Shown here piece by piece: positions 61,653-64,000 of a stretch of 64,000 nucleotides of DNA. Location: contig NZ_LR134352.1 in the NCBI RefSeq assembly GCF_900637185.1, forward strand, positions 4,764,001 through 4,828,000, in the 5' to 3' direction. The notes under the pieces are model-generated. The model saw only the letters and a program-made list of their open reading frames with translations, searched no databases and was not told the origin of the DNA. A program made the translations under genes and the position numbers. This DNA comes from Nocardia asteroides. Lineage in GTDB: Bacteria > Actinomycetota > Actinomycetes > Mycobacteriales > Mycobacteriaceae. Each line of letters starts with the position of its first letter. The first letter of the stretch is position 1.

Positions 61653-64000
61653 ATGCCCGAGGAAACCACGACACCGCAGGAACCCACCCCGCCACCCGCC
61701 TCCGGCGACGCCCTATCCACCGGCGCCGAAAGTGCCGCCACCACAGCGATCCCCGCGGCCGTGGACGGCACGAACCCCGGCGACACCGGCCACAGCGAGC
61801 CCGGCGGTAGTGGCTGCACAAGCAGCGGCGACAGTGGTGCCATCAGCAGTGGTGCCACCAGCAGCGGCAGCGGCAGCAGCAGCGCCAGCAGCACCGGCAG
61901 CAGCAGCACCGGCAGCAGCAGCAGCAGCGGCAGCGGCAGCAGCAGCAGCGGCAGCAGCAGCGGCAGCGGCAGCGGCAGCAGCGGCGGCAGCGGCAGCAGC
62001 GGCGGCAGCGACAGCAGCGGCAGCAGCGGCAGCAGCGGCGGCAGCGGCAGCAGCAGCGGCGGCAGCGACAGCAGCGACAGCAGCGACAGCAGCGACAGCA
62101 GCGACAGCAGCAGCAGCAGCAGCAGCGGCAGCACCGGCAGCAGCAGCGACAGCAGCGGCACCGGCAGCGCCAGCGCCAGCGGCGGCGGCGCCAGCGCCAG
62201 CGGCAGCAGCAGCAGCGGAGCACCAACGACCACCGGCGCCGCGACCACCGGCACGAGTCTGCTCGACGCACGAACAGGGGCCGGTCCTGCAACGAAAGCA
62301 GTTGCGGCGCAGGTTGAAACATCGCCCGCGCCGTGGACGGCGGGCTGGCAGGCCGCAGCCGCCACCACTCCCCCGATGCAGCCCATGCCGAAGCTGCCCC
62401 CACCCGCACCCCGGGCCACTCCGTACTGGGAACGTGTCGCCCGTCCCGCCGGCGTCCTCCCGGCCGCCGCGATCACCGGCGTCATCGGCGCCACCGTCAT
62501 CCCGATCGACCGCCCCGGCATCGGCTGGCTCCTCGCCGGCACCGTCCTGACCGGAGCCCTGTGCGCCGTCGACTACCGCGCACGCTCCCGCGCTTCCGCC
62601 GAAGCGACCCCGAATCCCGCTGCCGCACAGACGTCCTCGGCGTCGCCGAACAACCCTACTCCCCCGGTCGCCGGGGACCTGTCTGCCACGGCGGGCCCTG
62701 CGGACGCGCCGCCTCACCGAACACCATCGACCGAACACTCAACGCCCACCACCGAACACAGCTCGGCATCAGATGCGGCCGAAACCACGGCCGAAGCGAA
62801 CCAACCCTCGTCGCCCGAACCTGAAGCGGCCCAGACCCACCGGGCCACGGGTGCGGCCGACGCGTCCTCGATCACACCGCCCGATCGGTCCGCCGAGTCC
62901 GACTCAACCGAGTCGACTCCGACCGGTGGCGCCGCGCAGCCCAGCGCGACCAGCACTGCTGCGGCATCTCAGCAGACCACCGGCAGCCGGCCGACCGTTG
63001 CCGGCTCGACACCCGATGTGGCACAGACCCACCGGGCCCAGGCGCCGTCCGTCGAATCCTCGAACGAACGGCCCGATCAGGCCACCGGGCCGGCCCGGTC
63101 CGCACCGCCTCGTGACGGCGCCCGACCCGGCTCCGCGCAGCGCACGCCGACCAGTGGCGGCACGCGCTCCGGCCTGCCGCACTCCACGGCGACCATCGCT
63201 GCGGTGCACGCAGGCTCCGCGAACGCCGCATCGACGGGTGGCGTTGTACAAGTCGGCTCCGAGCAGGCTTCCTCGGCCGACCGGGGAGCGGCGGGGCGGG
63301 TTCCGTCGGCAGTGAATGCTGCTGCGGGACAAAGCGAGTCCGCGGCCGAGGCCGAGCGCCCCGCCACCGTGCGGGATCGGGTGTGGTGGGCGGCGGCCGC
63401 GCTGGTCCTGCTCGGGGTGGGGACGTTCCGGGCGGCCGGGTGGTTGTTCGTGTTGTGTGTGCTGGCGGCCGGGGTGGCCGGGTCGCTGGCGGTGCTGGGG
63501 CGGGCGACGCGGCGGGGATTGCTGCACGATGTGGCGGCGGTGCCGGTGGCGGTGTTCGGTGCGGTGCCATGGGCGTTCGCGGGGCTGCGGCCGGGCAAGG
63601 CGGCGGATTCGTCGACGGTGCGCCGCTACGGGGCGTCGGTGGCGGTGACGGCGGCGCTGCTGGTGGTGTTCGTGCCGCTGCTGGGTGGGGCGGACGCCAC
63701 GTTCGCCGAATTGCTGAGCGGGTTGGTGCCCTCGGTGGACGCGGCGACGGCCTGGCAGTGGATCCTGCTGTTCGGGGTGGTCGCGGCGGGCGCGCTCGGC
63801 GCGCTGTATCTGCTGGCCGGGCCACCGGCGCCCGCCACCGCCGTCGCCCGTCCGGCGCGGACCTGGGCGCGCGGTGAGTGGATGCTGCCGGTCGGCGCGC
63901 TGACCGTGCTGTTCGCCGCGTTCGTCGGCGCCCAGTTCGTCGCCCTGTTCGGCGGCGACGACTACGTGCAGCGCACCGCGGGCCTGACCTACGCGGAGTA
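61653..64000 (+). CDS. DUF4173/DUF4153-like membrane protein with long Ser/Gly repeat N-terminus (3' end outside window)
   Basis: The frame is open from ATG 61653 (GGAGGGGA six bases upstream) to the right edge, at least 782 residues. Order: a Thr/Pro/Ala start (1-70), a Ser/Gly/Asp repeat (about 70-190), a first hydrophobic pair near 270-300 (VLPAAAITGVIGATVIP, WLLAGTVLTGALCA), then a long Thr/Ala/Pro-rich stretch to about 570. After that come several membrane segments (VWWAAAALVLLGVGTFRAAGW, FVLCVLAAGVAGSLAVLG and more) like DUF4173 proteins. Function unknown. It follows the two-component genes by 77 bases and could be their target. Confidence 0.75.
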   Translation, partial: MPEETTTPQEPTPPPASGDALSTGAESAATTAIPAAVDGTNPGDTGHSEPGGSGCTSSGDSGAISSGATSSGSGSSSASSTGSSSTGSSSSSGSGSSSSGSSSGSGSGSSGGSGSSGGSDSSGSSGSSGGSGSSSGGSDSSDSSDSSDSSDSSSSSSSGSTGSSSDSSGTGSASASGGGASASGSSSSGAPTTTGAATTGTSLLDARTGAGPATKAVAAQVETSPAPWTAGWQAAAATTPPMQPMPKLPPPAPRATPYWERVARPAGVLPAAAITGVIGATVIPIDRPGIGWLLAGTVLTGALCAVDYRARSRASAEATPNPAAAQTSSASPNNPTPPVAGDLSATAGPADAPPHRTPSTEHSTPTTEHSSASDAAETTAEANQPSSPEPEAAQTHRATGAADASSITPPDRSAESDSTESTPTGGAAQPSATSTAAASQQTTGSRPTVAGSTPDVAQTHRAQAPSVESSNERPDQATGPARSAPPRDGARPGSAQRTPTSGGTRSGLPHSTATIAAVHAGSANAASTGGVVQVGSEQASSADRGAAGRVPSAVNAAAGQSESAAEAERPATVRDRVWWAAAALVLLGVGTFRAAGWLFVLCVLAAGVAGSLAVLGRATRRGLLHDVAAVPVAVFGAVPWAFAGLRPGKAADSSTVRRYGASVAVTAALLVVFVPLLGGADATFAELLSGLVPSVDAATAWQWILLFGVVAAGALGALYLLAGPPAPATAVARPARTWARGEWMLPVGALTVLFAAFVGAQFVALFGGDDYVQRTAGLTYAE
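61860..62219 (+). repeat. Imperfect AGC/GGC triplet-repeat tract
   Basis: About 360 bases made almost wholly of AGC, GGC, GAC, ACC and GCC codons, with runs such as GACAGCAGC repeated five times (about 62067-62111). In the coding frame it gives a Ser/Gly/Asp-rich tract including DSSDSSDSSDSS. Period is three, so length changes stay in frame. Confidence 0.9.

Noticed and set aside
61860..62219. CRISPR-like regular repeat
   Set aside because: The period is three bases with codon-like drift; there are no spacers or cas genes.
61713..62738. Long Ala- or Leu-rich minus-strand frames over the triplet repeat
   Set aside because: They arise from reading the AGC/GGC tract on the other strand and show no start signal or family.
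62333..62824. Plus-strand frame rich in Arg/His
   Set aside because: Off-frame reading of the repeat-containing membrane protein, whose own frame is open from 61653 to the window end.

Overview
The window is very GC-rich, actinobacterial DNA, and gene content points to a mycolic-acid actinomycete close to Nocardia or Rhodococcus. Pointers are mycofactocin genes, an AcpM-type acyl carrier protein, an IdeR-like iron box, a SigF/SigB-type promoter, an F420-type LLM oxidoreductase and an L,D-transpeptidase. All calls come from reading the sequence; no database search was run.

Layout. 1-2458: mycofactocin genes mftD (cut by the left edge) and mftE, divergent from mftR. 2485-7245: a stressosome-type operon rsbR-rsbS-rsbT-phosphatase-rsbU behind a SigF/SigB-type promoter. 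7280-7589: a self-contained micro-gene (promoter, long leader, 21-residue hydrophobic peptide, terminator). 7597-21459 (minus strand): a roughly 14-kb compact isoprenoid operon. It runs polyprenyl synthase, squalene/phytoene-synthase-like enzyme, 21-codon ORF, fatty-acid-desaturase-like protein, NnrU-like membrane methyltransferase, the complete mevalonate pathway (mvaK1, mvaD, mvaK2, fni, mvaA, mvaS) and two Baeyer-Villiger-type monooxygenases. 21647-23629: gene-poor, less GC-rich DNA with a HIT-hydrolase remnant and one unrecognised gene.

23630-35070: histidine utilisation (hutC, hutU, hutH, hutI, hutG and two permeases), with acpM, a MerR regulator and a NUDIX gene lying between hutU and hutH. 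HutC-like palindromes sit in the promoter spacers. 35089-39190: IdeR-box-headed siderophore ABC importer. 39200-45307: ion-transport block with an ArsB/NhaD-type carrier, a CBS protein, three CPA2-type regulatory proteins, a CPA2 antiporter and a two-component system. 45363-61575: mostly housekeeping or single genes, including an unusual FolD lacking the cyclohydrolase lysine, an FchA/cyclodeaminase-like protein, a GabD2-type dehydrogenase, regulators and a second two-component system. 61653-64000: start of a large membrane protein with a long Ser/Gly triplet-repeat N-terminus, cut by the right edge.

How it fits together. The mevalonate genes would turn acetyl-CoA units into IPP and DMAPP. 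The polyprenyl synthase would elongate these, and the squalene/phytoene-synthase-like enzyme would join or rearrange the chains. The desaturase, methyltransferase and BVMOs look like tailoring steps. No recognisable terpene cyclase or CrtI desaturase is present, so the product cannot be named. This operon and the adjoining micro-gene are the best candidates for something undescribed.
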